Under the pieces are notes generated by a model. That model was not told the DNA's origin and searched no databases. It saw only the letters and a list, made by a program, of their open reading frames with translations. A stretch of 64,000 nucleotides of DNA from Bacteroidales bacterium (lineage in GTDB: Bacteria > Bacteroidota > Bacteroidia > Bacteroidales > WCHB1-69): the NCBI GenBank assembly GCA_017554325.1, contig JAFZIP010000001.1:259949-323948 (forward strand), written 5' to 3'. A program made the position numbers and the translations under genes. Positions 34,962 through 42,325 of this stretch are shown here, piece by piece; position 1 is the first letter of the stretch, and every line of letters starts with the position of its first letter.

Positions 34962-34988
34962 CAAAAATTTCCACTGATTCAACAAAAA

Positions 34989-36800
34989 TCACCCAACCAT
35001 CATATAAAGATCAGGGTAAGTATGCTGCGATTCTTTCTTATGTTTAGTAAGCGCAAACGCCAGCGTCAGCGTGCCGATACGGCCTATATACATATTGATG
35101 ACCAAGATAATCTTGGCGGCATCGCACCATCCTGCAGGAGAACCGGTGGAGAGTCCACAAGTAGTAAAAGCGGAAGTGGTTTCAAAAATTGCATGATTCA
35201 ATGACACATCAGGTTGTACCAATGTAATGAGGAAGCAGGAAACCAAGATGAAAGTGAGCGACATCAAGATGATGGAATAGGCACGGTCAACCAGCGAATA
35301 ATGGATTGTACGATGTTGATATTCAATATTCTTCTTGCCTTTAATAGTGGCAAAGACGGATTTGATCAGCACAAATATCGTGGTGGTTTTCACACCACCC
35401 GCCGTGGAGCCCGGTGAGCCACCAATGAAGATGATCAGTGTGATCATAATCATGGTGGGCAATGCCATATTGTTCACATCCAGCACCATAAAGCCCGATG
35501 TACGACAGGTTATAATTTGGAAGAAGGATGTAAAGATTTTGTCGAAAAGGGTATTTTGTCCGCTCAGGGCATTATCTTTTTCTATAAAGAAGAAAATTGC
35601 AGTGCATATAAAAATGATGGCAAATGTGGTAGTAAGGATGATTTTAGTCTGCGGCATCAAGCTTTTCCATTGATGTTTCTTGCGCTCACGAATCCGTTTT
35701 GCACTGAAAAAATCGCGGATGGTCAGGAATCCGATACCGCCCAAAAAGACCAAAATGGTAATAATAGCCTGTGGAAAATAGCTGTTGGAGACGCCAAGCT
35801 CCAGGAGACTCTTGTCCATCAGCACAAAACCGCCGTTGTTGAAAGCGGAAATAGTGTAAAAAAGAGAATAGAAAAGGTTCTCGGAGTTGGAAGTAAAAAA
35901 TCCGGTGGTGTTCCAATACGTGTAGAGCAGAGCCACGCCGCCCAATTCGATGATAGCGGTGGTCATCACAATGCTCCGGAGCAAAGAAAAGGATTCTGAC
36001 ACCTGATTAGTGGAAAGCATGTCGCGCACCATATACTGATAGCGCAATCCCACGAACGATTTGGACAGGAATGTCGTGAAGAATGTAGCAAAGGACAAAA
36101 TACTGATACCTCCCAACTGGATGAGAATCATGATGACCACCTGTCCTTTTATCGTGAAACAGGTGCCGGTGCTGACCACGGTCAATCCTGTGATACAACT
36201 CGCACTGGTGGCTGTGAACAGCGCATCCACAAATGAGATGCCGTTGACAGTCATACGCGGCATGCAAAGCAGAAGGGTTCCGAAGGAGATGAGCAGCAGG
36301 AACGACGCCACCATGAGCAAGGGCGGACTGATGTTGAACTTGCCCATCCATCCATTCACCTTCGTAAACTCAAGCAGTACAATGATTAGAAAATAGAATT
36401 GTATGAAGAGCAGATAATAATTTTCAAAGTTCTCTGACTGAAAGAATTCCACGTTATAATGGAAAATGTTCACTGAGATGAATTGGGCTATCAACAGAAA
36501 GATAATCAGCCCTTCGAACCAGGATTTTTTCAAAAATTCCCTTCGATGCAGGGAGTAGAAAAGAAAGACGAAATATTTTATGACATAGAAGCCAAGGCTT
36601 CCGTAGATGACAAGACGGATAAAGTTTTTGGCTTCCAGGGAGATGTAGAGGCCGTGGTAACAAACGATGCAGACAATCGTCGCCAAGGAGATGACAGCAC
36701 TGCATATCTGCATAATGCGACGCACTTGGTCCTTGTACGTCGCAATATGCAGTTTACGTTTACTGTACGCATACTCCTTACGCGATTTCCAACTGAACAT
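34989..36800 (-). CDS. TrkH/KtrB family potassium uptake channel
   Basis: A 603-residue integral membrane protein of the TrkH/KtrB family, with extra N-terminal membrane helices (about residues 30-160) before the four channel repeats. Selectivity-filter-like segments include TATSASCITGLTVVSTG, SAFNNGGFVL, TCRTSGFMVLD and SAFTTCGLSTGSP. It works with the RCK subunit encoded just upstream, whose stop overlaps this start by one base (TAATG). The pair imports K+ and is gated by nucleotide binding to the RCK protein. Confidence 0.95.
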   Translation of the reverse strand: MFSWKSRKEYAYSKRKLHIATYKDQVRRIMQICSAVISLATIVCIVCYHGLYISLEAKNFIRLVIYGSLGFYVIKYFVFLFYSLHRREFLKKSWFEGLIIFLLIAQFISVNIFHYNVEFFQSENFENYYLLFIQFYFLIIVLLEFTKVNGWMGKFNISPPLLMVASFLLLISFGTLLLCMPRMTVNGISFVDALFTATSASCITGLTVVSTGTCFTIKGQVVIMILIQLGGISILSFATFFTTFLSKSFVGLRYQYMVRDMLSTNQVSESFSLLRSIVMTTAIIELGGVALLYTYWNTTGFFTSNSENLFYSLFYTISAFNNGGFVLMDKSLLELGVSNSYFPQAIITILVFLGGIGFLTIRDFFSAKRIRERKKHQWKSLMPQTKIILTTTFAIIFICTAIFFFIEKDNALSGQNTLFDKIFTSFFQIITCRTSGFMVLDVNNMALPTMIMITLIIFIGGSPGSTAGGVKTTTIFVLIKSVFATIKGKKNIEYQHRTIHYSLVDRAYSIILMSLTFILVSCFLITLVQPDVSLNHAIFETTSAFTTCGLSTGSPAGWCDAAKIILVINMYIGRIGTLTLAFALTKHKKESQHTYPDLYMMVG

Positions 36801-37495
36801 TACAGGTTGATTTTGATGAAGTTATCAATGTCGTGTTCTTTACCAAAGAGCACAAACACGTCACCGTCCTGGATGATGGTCTTGTTGTCTGGCACACCGA
36901 GAATATGCTGTTTGGTGTCAAGTTTATCTGCCACAAGTTCCTCGAAGTTGCGACGGATGGTAATCAAACTCAGTCTGTGGTTTTCGCGGAAATCGATATC
37001 GCCGACGGAGAGACCTATCAAGCGGTTTGGTGTGATAATTTCTGCAATCTTGTATCCATCAGGAAGTTGCAGATAGGAAATCATATTGGGGTTGGTGAGT
37101 CGTTCGGCCAGCAGGGTGCCTACCTCATCCTCGGGAGAGAGGAACTCCGTGATGCCCATTTTTTCCAAAATGGTGCGTTGGCTTTTACCCATGACACGGC
37201 AGATGATACGTTTCACGCCCAAATCGATGAGATTTGCAGTGCAAAGCAAGCGGCCCACAAAGTCATTACCGATGGAAACGATGACCGCGTCGAAATTCAG
37301 GATATTCTCATTAAGCAATGCCCGTTTGTTGGTGGCATCCACGCACACGGCATACGCCACATCTTCGGAAATCTCCTGTATCACATTGATATCATTGTCA
37401 ATAACAAGTACCTCGTGTCCTTTTTCGGAGAGGGCTAAACTGATGGCCTGGCCGAAATGCCCGGCACCGATGACTGCAAATTTCTCTTGTGCCAT
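36800..37495 (-). CDS. Potassium uptake regulatory RCK protein (KtrA/TrkA type)
   Basis: A 231-residue cytoplasmic regulator with an N-terminal RCK_N Rossmann domain (FAVIGAGHFGQAISLALSEK, acidic residue in VIDND) and a C-terminal RCK_C domain (IGLSVGDIDFRENHRLSLIT ... DVFVLFGKEHDI). A single RCK unit of this length is KtrA-like rather than the double TrkA. It forms an octameric ring that gates the channel from the next gene. Confidence 0.95.
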   Translation of the reverse strand: MAQEKFAVIGAGHFGQAISLALSEKGHEVLVIDNDINVIQEISEDVAYAVCVDATNKRALLNENILNFDAVIVSIGNDFVGRLLCTANLIDLGVKRIICRVMGKSQRTILEKMGITEFLSPEDEVGTLLAERLTNPNMISYLQLPDGYKIAEIITPNRLIGLSVGDIDFRENHRLSLITIRRNFEELVADKLDTKQHILGVPDNKTIIQDGDVFVLFGKEHDIDNFIKINL

Positions 37496-37515
37496 AGTAA
37501 AAAAATTATCGCGGG

Positions 37516-37523
37516 CAAAAATA
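37516..37523 (-). promoter_or_regulatory. -7 promoter box for the potassium uptake operon
   Basis: Minus strand reads TATTTTTG, 21 bp before the ATG at 37495. Confidence 0.7.
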
Positions 37524-37551
37524 AAAAAATATCAATGATATTGGCATTTTT

Positions 37552-38484
37552 CTACAATGCTACCGCATCCCAACCGAAGTCTTGATAGTAGCGAACGTTG
37601 AGTTCGTGCTGTTTGACATATTCTTTCAGCTGCTCTTTGCGAACGGCCTCGCGGACATCTTGATTCGAATGCATATTTTGGTAAACATCGAAATGTTTGC
37701 CGAAGATGCGCTTGGCGCTGGCTTCGTTGCCAGCACCGTCTTCGGTCTGTTCGAAGGAGGTTACCGTGAGTTTGTCTCCCTGTTTCTGCACGGTCATGCT
37801 GCCGGAATGGTTGCCGCCGGAAACGGTTTTGAGCGTGTCACCGACAAGGTTGTAGTTGAACATCCAGAAGTCGCCCCAGACGAGGGCCTTTTGGGCGTTC
37901 TGTTCCTCCGTAGAAACCAGCATCAGTACCGGAATGCAGAGTTCACCGGGGGAGTACTGCAAGCCGATCTCCTTCACCAAATAGTCACTGATGGCGTTAC
38001 GAAGGGCTTGTTCCTTGCGGCTGTTGGCGATATTTTCGATACAATCCTGTTTGTGTCCGTCGAAATCCGACATGAGCCACTGGCCGTTCACCTTTTCCAT
38101 GTAGAGTTTATGTTCTTCTACATCAGTTGTTTCGTCGAACGAGCCATCTTCCCATTTTTGACGCACTTTGATAGTGGCGACTGCGTGAGTTTTGTCGGTC
38201 TTCTCCACGCCGACCACCTCATAGTCAGCGATGGTGCCGCCGTTGCCGGTCACGAAATAGTAAAGCCATTCGTGGTCCATGGCCTCGAATTCGGGCAGCT
38301 GGTTGAACATGGTGTCCAGCACGGCATAGAAATCTGCTGTCATGTAGTCTTTCGACTGCTCCAGCAGCTCGTGGTCGGGGATATATTTGCACAATTCGGC
38401 AGCGCGTTTCTGCAGCTGTTTTTCGGAATCGGTACACGCCGCAAGCAACAGGGCGGCAAGGGTGATGGTGAGGATTTTTTTCAT
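37552..38484 (-). CDS. Lipoprotein of unknown function
   Basis: A 310-residue predicted lipoprotein (signal peptide with lipobox LLLAACTD). The first half resembles small NTF2-like lipoprotein domains (ELLEQSKDYMTADFYAVLD ... AVATIKVRQKWEDGSFDETT ... VNGQWLMSDFDG); the second half, ending DFGWDAVAL, is not recognised. It probably sits in the periplasm or on the outer membrane. No promoter box was found in the short upstream gap. Confidence 0.75.
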   Translation of the reverse strand: MKKILTITLAALLLAACTDSEKQLQKRAAELCKYIPDHELLEQSKDYMTADFYAVLDTMFNQLPEFEAMDHEWLYYFVTGNGGTIADYEVVGVEKTDKTHAVATIKVRQKWEDGSFDETTDVEEHKLYMEKVNGQWLMSDFDGHKQDCIENIANSRKEQALRNAISDYLVKEIGLQYSPGELCIPVLMLVSTEEQNAQKALVWGDFWMFNYNLVGDTLKTVSGGNHSGSMTVQKQGDKLTVTSFEQTEDGAGNEASAKRIFGKHFDVYQNMHSNQDVREAVRKEQLKEYVKQHELNVRYYQDFGWDAVAL

Positions 38485-38550
38485 TGTATTATGGGTTTAA
38501 AAATTGTAACAGAATGATGTTTCGAACGTGAAAGTTCATTTTTTTCTTTA

Positions 38551-38925
38551 CTACCACCCTTCGGGCAGCACGATATTCTCCATGCCATGTGCTCCTGTGA
38601 ACAGAGGGGCAATTTCATCGTCGGTAAATCCCGCGATGCCGCATCCAATGCGCGTCACGAGGAAGGTCAGCTCCGGGTGTTCTTTGGCAAATGTGATGAA
38701 CTCGTCCACGTATGGGCGGATGGTTTCCACGCCGCCCTGCATGGTCGGGATGCCATAGCTCTGGCCTTGCAGTCCCACGCCCTGTCCCATGATGGCACCG
38801 AACTTTTGGTAGGCGATGCGGGCCGCCCCGCCGCCATGCATTCCTTGCAGGTTGCTTCCGAACACGAAAATTTCATTCGGCTTCAATTCCGTGATAAACT
38901 CTGGTGTTGTGCGTTTCTTTTCCAT
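38551..38925 (-). CDS. Macrodomain-like protein of unknown function
   Basis: A 124-residue soluble protein. IFVFGSNLQGMHGGGAARIA and FLVTRIGCGIAGFTDDEIA resemble the two ligand-binding loops of macrodomain-like folds (a Gly-rich loop after an Asn, and a GxGxxG loop), as in A1S_2505-type phage and bacterial proteins. A nucleotide- or ADP-ribose-related ligand is possible but unproven. It lies at the edge of the accessory island. Confidence 0.65.
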   Translation of the reverse strand: MEKKRTTPEFITELKPNEIFVFGSNLQGMHGGGAARIAYQKFGAIMGQGVGLQGQSYGIPTMQGGVETIRPYVDEFITFAKEHPELTFLVTRIGCGIAGFTDDEIAPLFTGAHGMENIVLPEGW

Positions 38926-38963
38926 AATTATTGTTGTTTTATTCGTTCATTTTCGATTTCTGT

Positions 38964-39040
38964 TCCCAGGGGTTGCGGCGTTCGTTCCTCACGCCTTACC
39001 CCTGGCTACCAAGCTCTTGCCCCTAACGGGGCTGTTCAAG
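38964..39040. repeat. Structured GC-rich intergenic element
   Basis: Nested stems: CCAGGGGT 38966-38973 with ACCCCTGG 38998-39005, inner GGCGT / ACGCC (38977-38981, 38991-38995), then GCCCC-TAAC-GGGGC at 39019-39032. It fills most of the 123-bp gap before mutT's 3' end and looks like a dispersed repeat rather than a simple terminator. Confidence 0.65.
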
Positions 39041-39048
39041 GAAAAAAA

Positions 39049-39447
39049 TCAATATTTCCTGTTGTCTTCTTTGATTATCTGCAACACCTCCACATCCGCC
39101 GGCAGCCATGGCACGCTGTCTAATTCATCGGGGTTCAGCCAGCGGGCGGCCTCGTGTTCCTTCAAAACCAGTTCACCGCTCTCCACGTGGCACCAGTAGC
39201 AGTGCATCGTGAGGTGAAACTTAGGGTAATCCCATTCCACGGTTGTCACCAGATGTTCAATGGCGATGTGCGTTTCCAGTTCTTCCCAAATTTCGCGTTT
39301 CAGCGCCTCTTCGGGTGTTTCTCCTGGCTCGATTTTCCCGCCGGGAAACTCCCACCAGTCTTTCCAGTCGCCGCTCCCTCGTTGAGTGGCGAAAATGCGG
39401 TTTTCGGAATCGTGAATGATAGCAGCTACGACGTGTTTGTGGTTCAT
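39049..39447 (-). CDS. mutT: MutT-type NUDIX hydrolase
   Basis: A 132-residue (deoxy)nucleoside-triphosphate pyrophosphohydrolase, likely sanitising 8-oxo-dGTP. The NUDIX box (GX5EX7REUXEE) starts at FPGGKIEPGET, and the MutT-like ending VPWLPADVEVLQ is present. The start at 39447 (MNHKHVVAAII) is conserved. The longer frame from 39480 is the tail of the inserted ATPase gene. Its first 74 bp, including the start, are duplicated with about 95% identity at 40736-40809. Confidence 0.93.
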   Translation of the reverse strand: MNHKHVVAAIIHDSENRIFATQRGSGDWKDWWEFPGGKIEPGETPEEALKREIWEELETHIAIEHLVTTVEWDYPKFHLTMHCYWCHVESGELVLKEHEAARWLNPDELDSVPWLPADVEVLQIIKEDNRKY

Positions 39448-39453
39448 AGTATT
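39380..39453. repeat. 74-bp direct repeat flanking the DUF4143 ATPase, copy A
   Basis: The mutT 5' end plus the bases just before its start. It matches 40736-40809 with four differences, all transitions at synonymous third codon positions. Confidence 0.9.
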
Positions 39454-39455
39454 CG

Positions 39456-40640
39456 TTATAAGAGATTTTCCATGTTCCATGTCAAAAATTCCTCAACCGG
39501 GATACCGTCTGTTCCGACGACGAAAGACTGTTGAGGATGGAATTTGTCGGAGAACACTTTTAGACCGTTGTTTGTGCTGCGCCTTCCACTTTTCACCTCG
39601 ATGGCTATCTGTTGTTCTCCGGATTCCACGATAAAATCCACCTCATCATTATTTTCACGCCAGTAGTACAGTTTGTAGTCGTATTCGTCGGCCTGATTGA
39701 GAAGATGGGCTCCAACAGCACTTTCCACCCATCTGCCCCATAGATTCGGAGTGGTGAACGTCTTATGGAAGGTTGTATTGGTTTGGGCTGTGAGCAGGGC
39801 TGTGTTATAGACCATCAGTTTGGGCACGGAATTGTATTTGCGCGCTTCATCGCGGGCATATTTCTGAAGACCGCAAAGCAGACGTGCTTCACCCAGTGTG
39901 TTCAGATAATTCGCCAGTGTTGTCACATTCCCGACATCCTGCAATTGTCCCAGCATCTTGTTTAAAGACAGCTCTTTGCTAGAATAAGCACATCCCAAAT
40001 CAAAGAGTTGTCGCATCAGTGCGGGTTTGTATATAGTCTTGGTGATCAAAATATCGCGCTCAATAGCTGGTGCAACAATGCTATCCTTGATGTATTTTCG
40101 CCAACGGCGTTCGTCATGAACATACTTGGCCCCGCCGGGATAGCCGCCAAAGTAGATGAATTGTTCCAAGTCCAATCCAAATGCTTCGAGCATCTCGTTG
40201 TAGCTCCAGTGTGGCATTCGTATCAGTTCAAAGCGTCCGGCAAGCGATTCCGTCAACCCGTCCTTGAGTAATAATCGGGAAGACCCCAGAATGACAACTT
40301 TCATGTTTATGTTGTTCCTCGTGTCTTCATCCCATTCCTTTTTGATTGCTTCGCTCCAGTTGTTGAGCTTATGAACCTCGTCAATAACCAACAGAAACTC
40401 AGATGCTTTGGTGGCTTTCATTCTTGCCCGAGCGGAAGACCACATCTCGCTTATCCAAAAAGTGTCCGTTTTGGGCACGTTGTCTGCTGTAACCGACAGA
40501 TAAGGGATGTCCGTCTCTTGCAGTACCTGTTTGATCATGGTTGACTTACCCACCTGACGAGGACCAGAAATTGTCTGAATCTTGTCACGTGCTTCCGACA
40601 ACCTTGATTTTAATTCATTGAATTGCGGTCTTTTATACAT
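39456..40640 (-). CDS. AAA_14/DUF4143 ATPase
   Basis: A 394-residue ATPase with Walker A SGPRQVGKSTM and Walker B FLLVIDEVHKLNNW, and a C-terminal DUF4143 domain with a PD-(D/E)xK-like core (EVDFIVESGEQQIAIEVKSG). Such single-gene modules are common, accessory and of unknown role. The gene lies between two copies of the mutT 5' end, indicating it was inserted there. The ATG at 40640 is preferred over 40646 because the promoter box is at 40661-40668. The stop lies 8 bp before the intact mutT start. Confidence 0.85.
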   Translation of the reverse strand: MYKRPQFNELKSRLSEARDKIQTISGPRQVGKSTMIKQVLQETDIPYLSVTADNVPKTDTFWISEMWSSARARMKATKASEFLLVIDEVHKLNNWSEAIKKEWDEDTRNNINMKVVILGSSRLLLKDGLTESLAGRFELIRMPHWSYNEMLEAFGLDLEQFIYFGGYPGGAKYVHDERRWRKYIKDSIVAPAIERDILITKTIYKPALMRQLFDLGCAYSSKELSLNKMLGQLQDVGNVTTLANYLNTLGEARLLCGLQKYARDEARKYNSVPKLMVYNTALLTAQTNTTFHKTFTTPNLWGRWVESAVGAHLLNQADEYDYKLYYWRENNDEVDFIVESGEQQIAIEVKSGRRSTNNGLKVFSDKFHPQQSFVVGTDGIPVEEFLTWNMENLL

Positions 40641-40660
40641 AACCATTTGATTTCACGGTG

Positions 40661-40668
40661 CAAAAATA
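40661..40668 (-). promoter_or_regulatory. -7 promoter box for the DUF4143 ATPase
   Basis: Minus strand reads TATTTTTG, 20 bp before the chosen ATG. Confidence 0.65.
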
Positions 40669-40670
40669 TT

Positions 40671-40729
40671 AAAAATTCTCAATTTCACAAATAAAATTTC
40701 TCAAAAGTAATGAGAAAAATTCTCAATTT
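40671..40729. promoter_or_regulatory. Operator-like repeats upstream of the DUF4143 ATPase
   Basis: AAAAATTCTCAATTT occurs twice (40671-40685 and 40715-40729), with an inverted TTCTCA / TGAGAA pair between them (40698-40716). The elements overlap the expected -33 promoter region. Confidence 0.55.
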
Positions 40730-40803
40730 ATTCCCCGTTGGGTGGCGAAGATGCGGTTCTCGGAATCGTGAATGATAGCGGCTACGACGTGTTTGTGGTT
40801 CAT
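40723..40803 (-). pseudogene. Truncated mutT remnant
   Basis: A 26-codon reading frame that starts with the same 24 residues as the intact mutT (MNHKHVVAAII ... FATQRG) and then runs into unrelated AT-rich sequence and a TGA. It lies 15 bp downstream of the vsr stop, the place where mutT would have been before the ATPase insertion. Differences from the intact copy are only silent, so it comes from a formerly functional allele. Confidence 0.85.
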
Positions 40804-40809
40804 AGTATT
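40736..40809. repeat. 74-bp direct repeat flanking the DUF4143 ATPase, copy B
   Basis: Partner of 39380-39453, about 95% identical, offset 1356 bp. Confidence 0.9.
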
Positions 40810-40818
40810 GAGGGTTGT

Positions 40819-41370
40819 CTAATTGTACTCAATGGTGTCTTCTGCGGCCATGGGCAGGTTCTCCTCGTCCACCAGAATGTAGGTTTTGGCTTTGTGGCTG
40901 AAAGTGCGGAGATAATTGTCCTGGAGTGCAACCTCCACTTGACGCATGGTGTCTTCGAGCAGATTGGCTTTCAGCTGGCACTCCCAGAGCACGATCACCT
41001 GCCAGCCATTATTTTGGAGAATCTGATAATTCTGTTGATCCCGTTCCTGATTGCGTAGAATCTTGTTGATCCAAAATTCTCTATTCGTCTTTGGAATCTT
41101 GCAGCATGCTGAATTTTCAACTGAACCCTGTTCCCTATTCCCTGTAACCTGAATATCGTGTCCGTGCCAGAAGCACCCGTTCACGAAGATGGCGGTGCGG
41201 TATTTGCGCATCACGATGTCGGGTTTGCCGGGCACGCCTTTCACGCAGAGGCGGTAGCGGTAGCCGTGTTGCCACAGCCATTGCCTCACCTTCAGTTCGG
41301 GCTTGGTGTTGCGGCTGCGGATGTGCGACATGCAGCGGTGGCGTTGCGCAGGGGTCATGATGTCGGGCAT
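40819..41370 (-). CDS. vsr: Very short patch repair endonuclease Vsr
   Basis: Nicks next to T:G mismatches that arise by deamination of 5-methylcytosine. Family motifs are present: MTPAQRHRCMSHIRSRNTKPE, GKPDIVMRKYRTAIFVNGCFWHGHD, PKTNREFW and NQERDQQN, then the zinc-site region VIVLWECQLK. The 183 residues are longer than usual because about 14 extra residues (QVTGNREQGSVENS) separate FWHGHD from IPKTN; their DNA is an AGGGAAnAGGG-type low-complexity stretch. Vsr usually accompanies a C5 methyltransferase, here about 11 kb away. Confidence 0.92.
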   Translation of the reverse strand: MPDIMTPAQRHRCMSHIRSRNTKPELKVRQWLWQHGYRYRLCVKGVPGKPDIVMRKYRTAIFVNGCFWHGHDIQVTGNREQGSVENSACCKIPKTNREFWINKILRNQERDQQNYQILQNNGWQVIVLWECQLKANLLEDTMRQVEVALQDNYLRTFSHKAKTYILVDEENLPMAAEDTIEYN

Positions 41371-41403
41371 AGGTTGATAGGTTTTCTATTCGATTTTTTT
41401 GTA

Positions 41404-41411
41404 CAAAAGTA
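41404..41411 (-). promoter_or_regulatory. -7 promoter box for vsr (and formerly mutT)
   Basis: Minus strand reads TACTTTTG, 34 bp before the vsr ATG. Confidence 0.7.
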
Positions 41412-41486
41412 CATTTTTATCGACTGCAAAAACATAACTATTATTTATAACTGGACTGAAAAAAGAGAAAGACTAATCAAATATCA

Positions 41487-42158
41487 TTACCAGATATACG
41501 GCAAAACTTTGTATTTCACCCGTTGTTTGTATTCGCTATAGCCCTCCAGGCCTTGTTCCAGAACGGCTTCTTCGTTGCGGATGCGTTTGGCGATAAGGGG
41601 AATGTAGAGCAGCATGATGAGGAAGGAGATGGGCGAGGCCAGCACCAACGGCATGGCGAGGAAGAGGATGATGGTGGCCGTGTACATCGGGTGGCGGACG
41701 ATGCCGTAGAGTCCCGTGTCAATGACCTTTTGGTCTTCCTGCACTTCGATAGTGCGGGAGAGGTAGGTGTTTTCGCGGAGCACCACCCCATACAGGATAT
41801 AGCCGAACATGAACAGCGCGGCGGCAACCCACACGGCCCAATCGGGCAGTACCAGCCATTGGAAACGCCAGTTGAGTCCCGCCACCACAAAGGCAGCGAC
41901 AAACATCACGCCACTTAGCGCCACGACGGACTTCTGTTCCTTCTCTTCCTCCTTGGCGTTCAGCCGTTTGCGCAGCAGTTCCGGGTTCTTTGCCATCAAT
42001 ATGAGTCCGGCCACGAACATCGGCACAAACAGGATGCCCATCAGCAGCCACCCCTGCCAATAGTGGGACGAGCCCGCGGGCAGGAAGATGAGCAGTCCGA
42101 AGATGACGGCTCCGAGGAGGAATTTGGTGAAAGCTTGGAAGAAGAGTTTGGCATCCAT
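41487..42158 (-). CDS. ICMT/PEMT-family membrane methyltransferase
   Basis: A 223-residue integral membrane protein with about five hydrophobic helices. The C-terminal motif GLYGIVRHPMYTATIILFLA ... RIRNEEAVLEQGLEGYSEYK is the SAM-binding signature of isoprenylcysteine carboxyl methyltransferase-like and phospholipid methyltransferases. The bacterial substrate is unknown. It is likely ordinary chromosomal content between vsr and the restriction operon. Confidence 0.88.
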   Translation of the reverse strand: MDAKLFFQAFTKFLLGAVIFGLLIFLPAGSSHYWQGWLLMGILFVPMFVAGLILMAKNPELLRKRLNAKEEEKEQKSVVALSGVMFVAAFVVAGLNWRFQWLVLPDWAVWVAAALFMFGYILYGVVLRENTYLSRTIEVQEDQKVIDTGLYGIVRHPMYTATIILFLAMPLVLASPISFLIMLLYIPLIAKRIRNEEAVLEQGLEGYSEYKQRVKYKVLPYIW

Positions 42159-42187
42159 AGTTTACGATATGGTTGGATGATTGTTTA

Positions 42188-42298
42188 TCAGTTTTTGTTG
42201 AGGATGACGAGTGCGGCGATGACGCCGGGCACCCGGTCGCGATCGTACACAGCCAGCGGCGGGAAGATGATGGACAAGATGACGCGGAGGAGGGACAT
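42188..42298 (-). pseudogene. Internally deleted Pmp3/YqaE small membrane protein
   Basis: A 36-codon frame encodes MSLLRVILSIIFPPLAVYDR directly joined to DRVPGVIAALVIL. In normal Pmp3/YqaE proteins (about 52 residues) the two parts are separated by a turn and most of the second membrane helix (about 16 residues ending in CGW). Both ends match the family, so this appears to be an in-frame internal deletion. It could still be expressed, but it cannot form the usual two-helix hairpin. It lies 27 bp downstream of the restriction operon's last gene, at the island boundary. Confidence 0.75.
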
Positions 42299-42325
42299 AG
42301 GGGGTGATAGTTTAGAGAAGAATAA

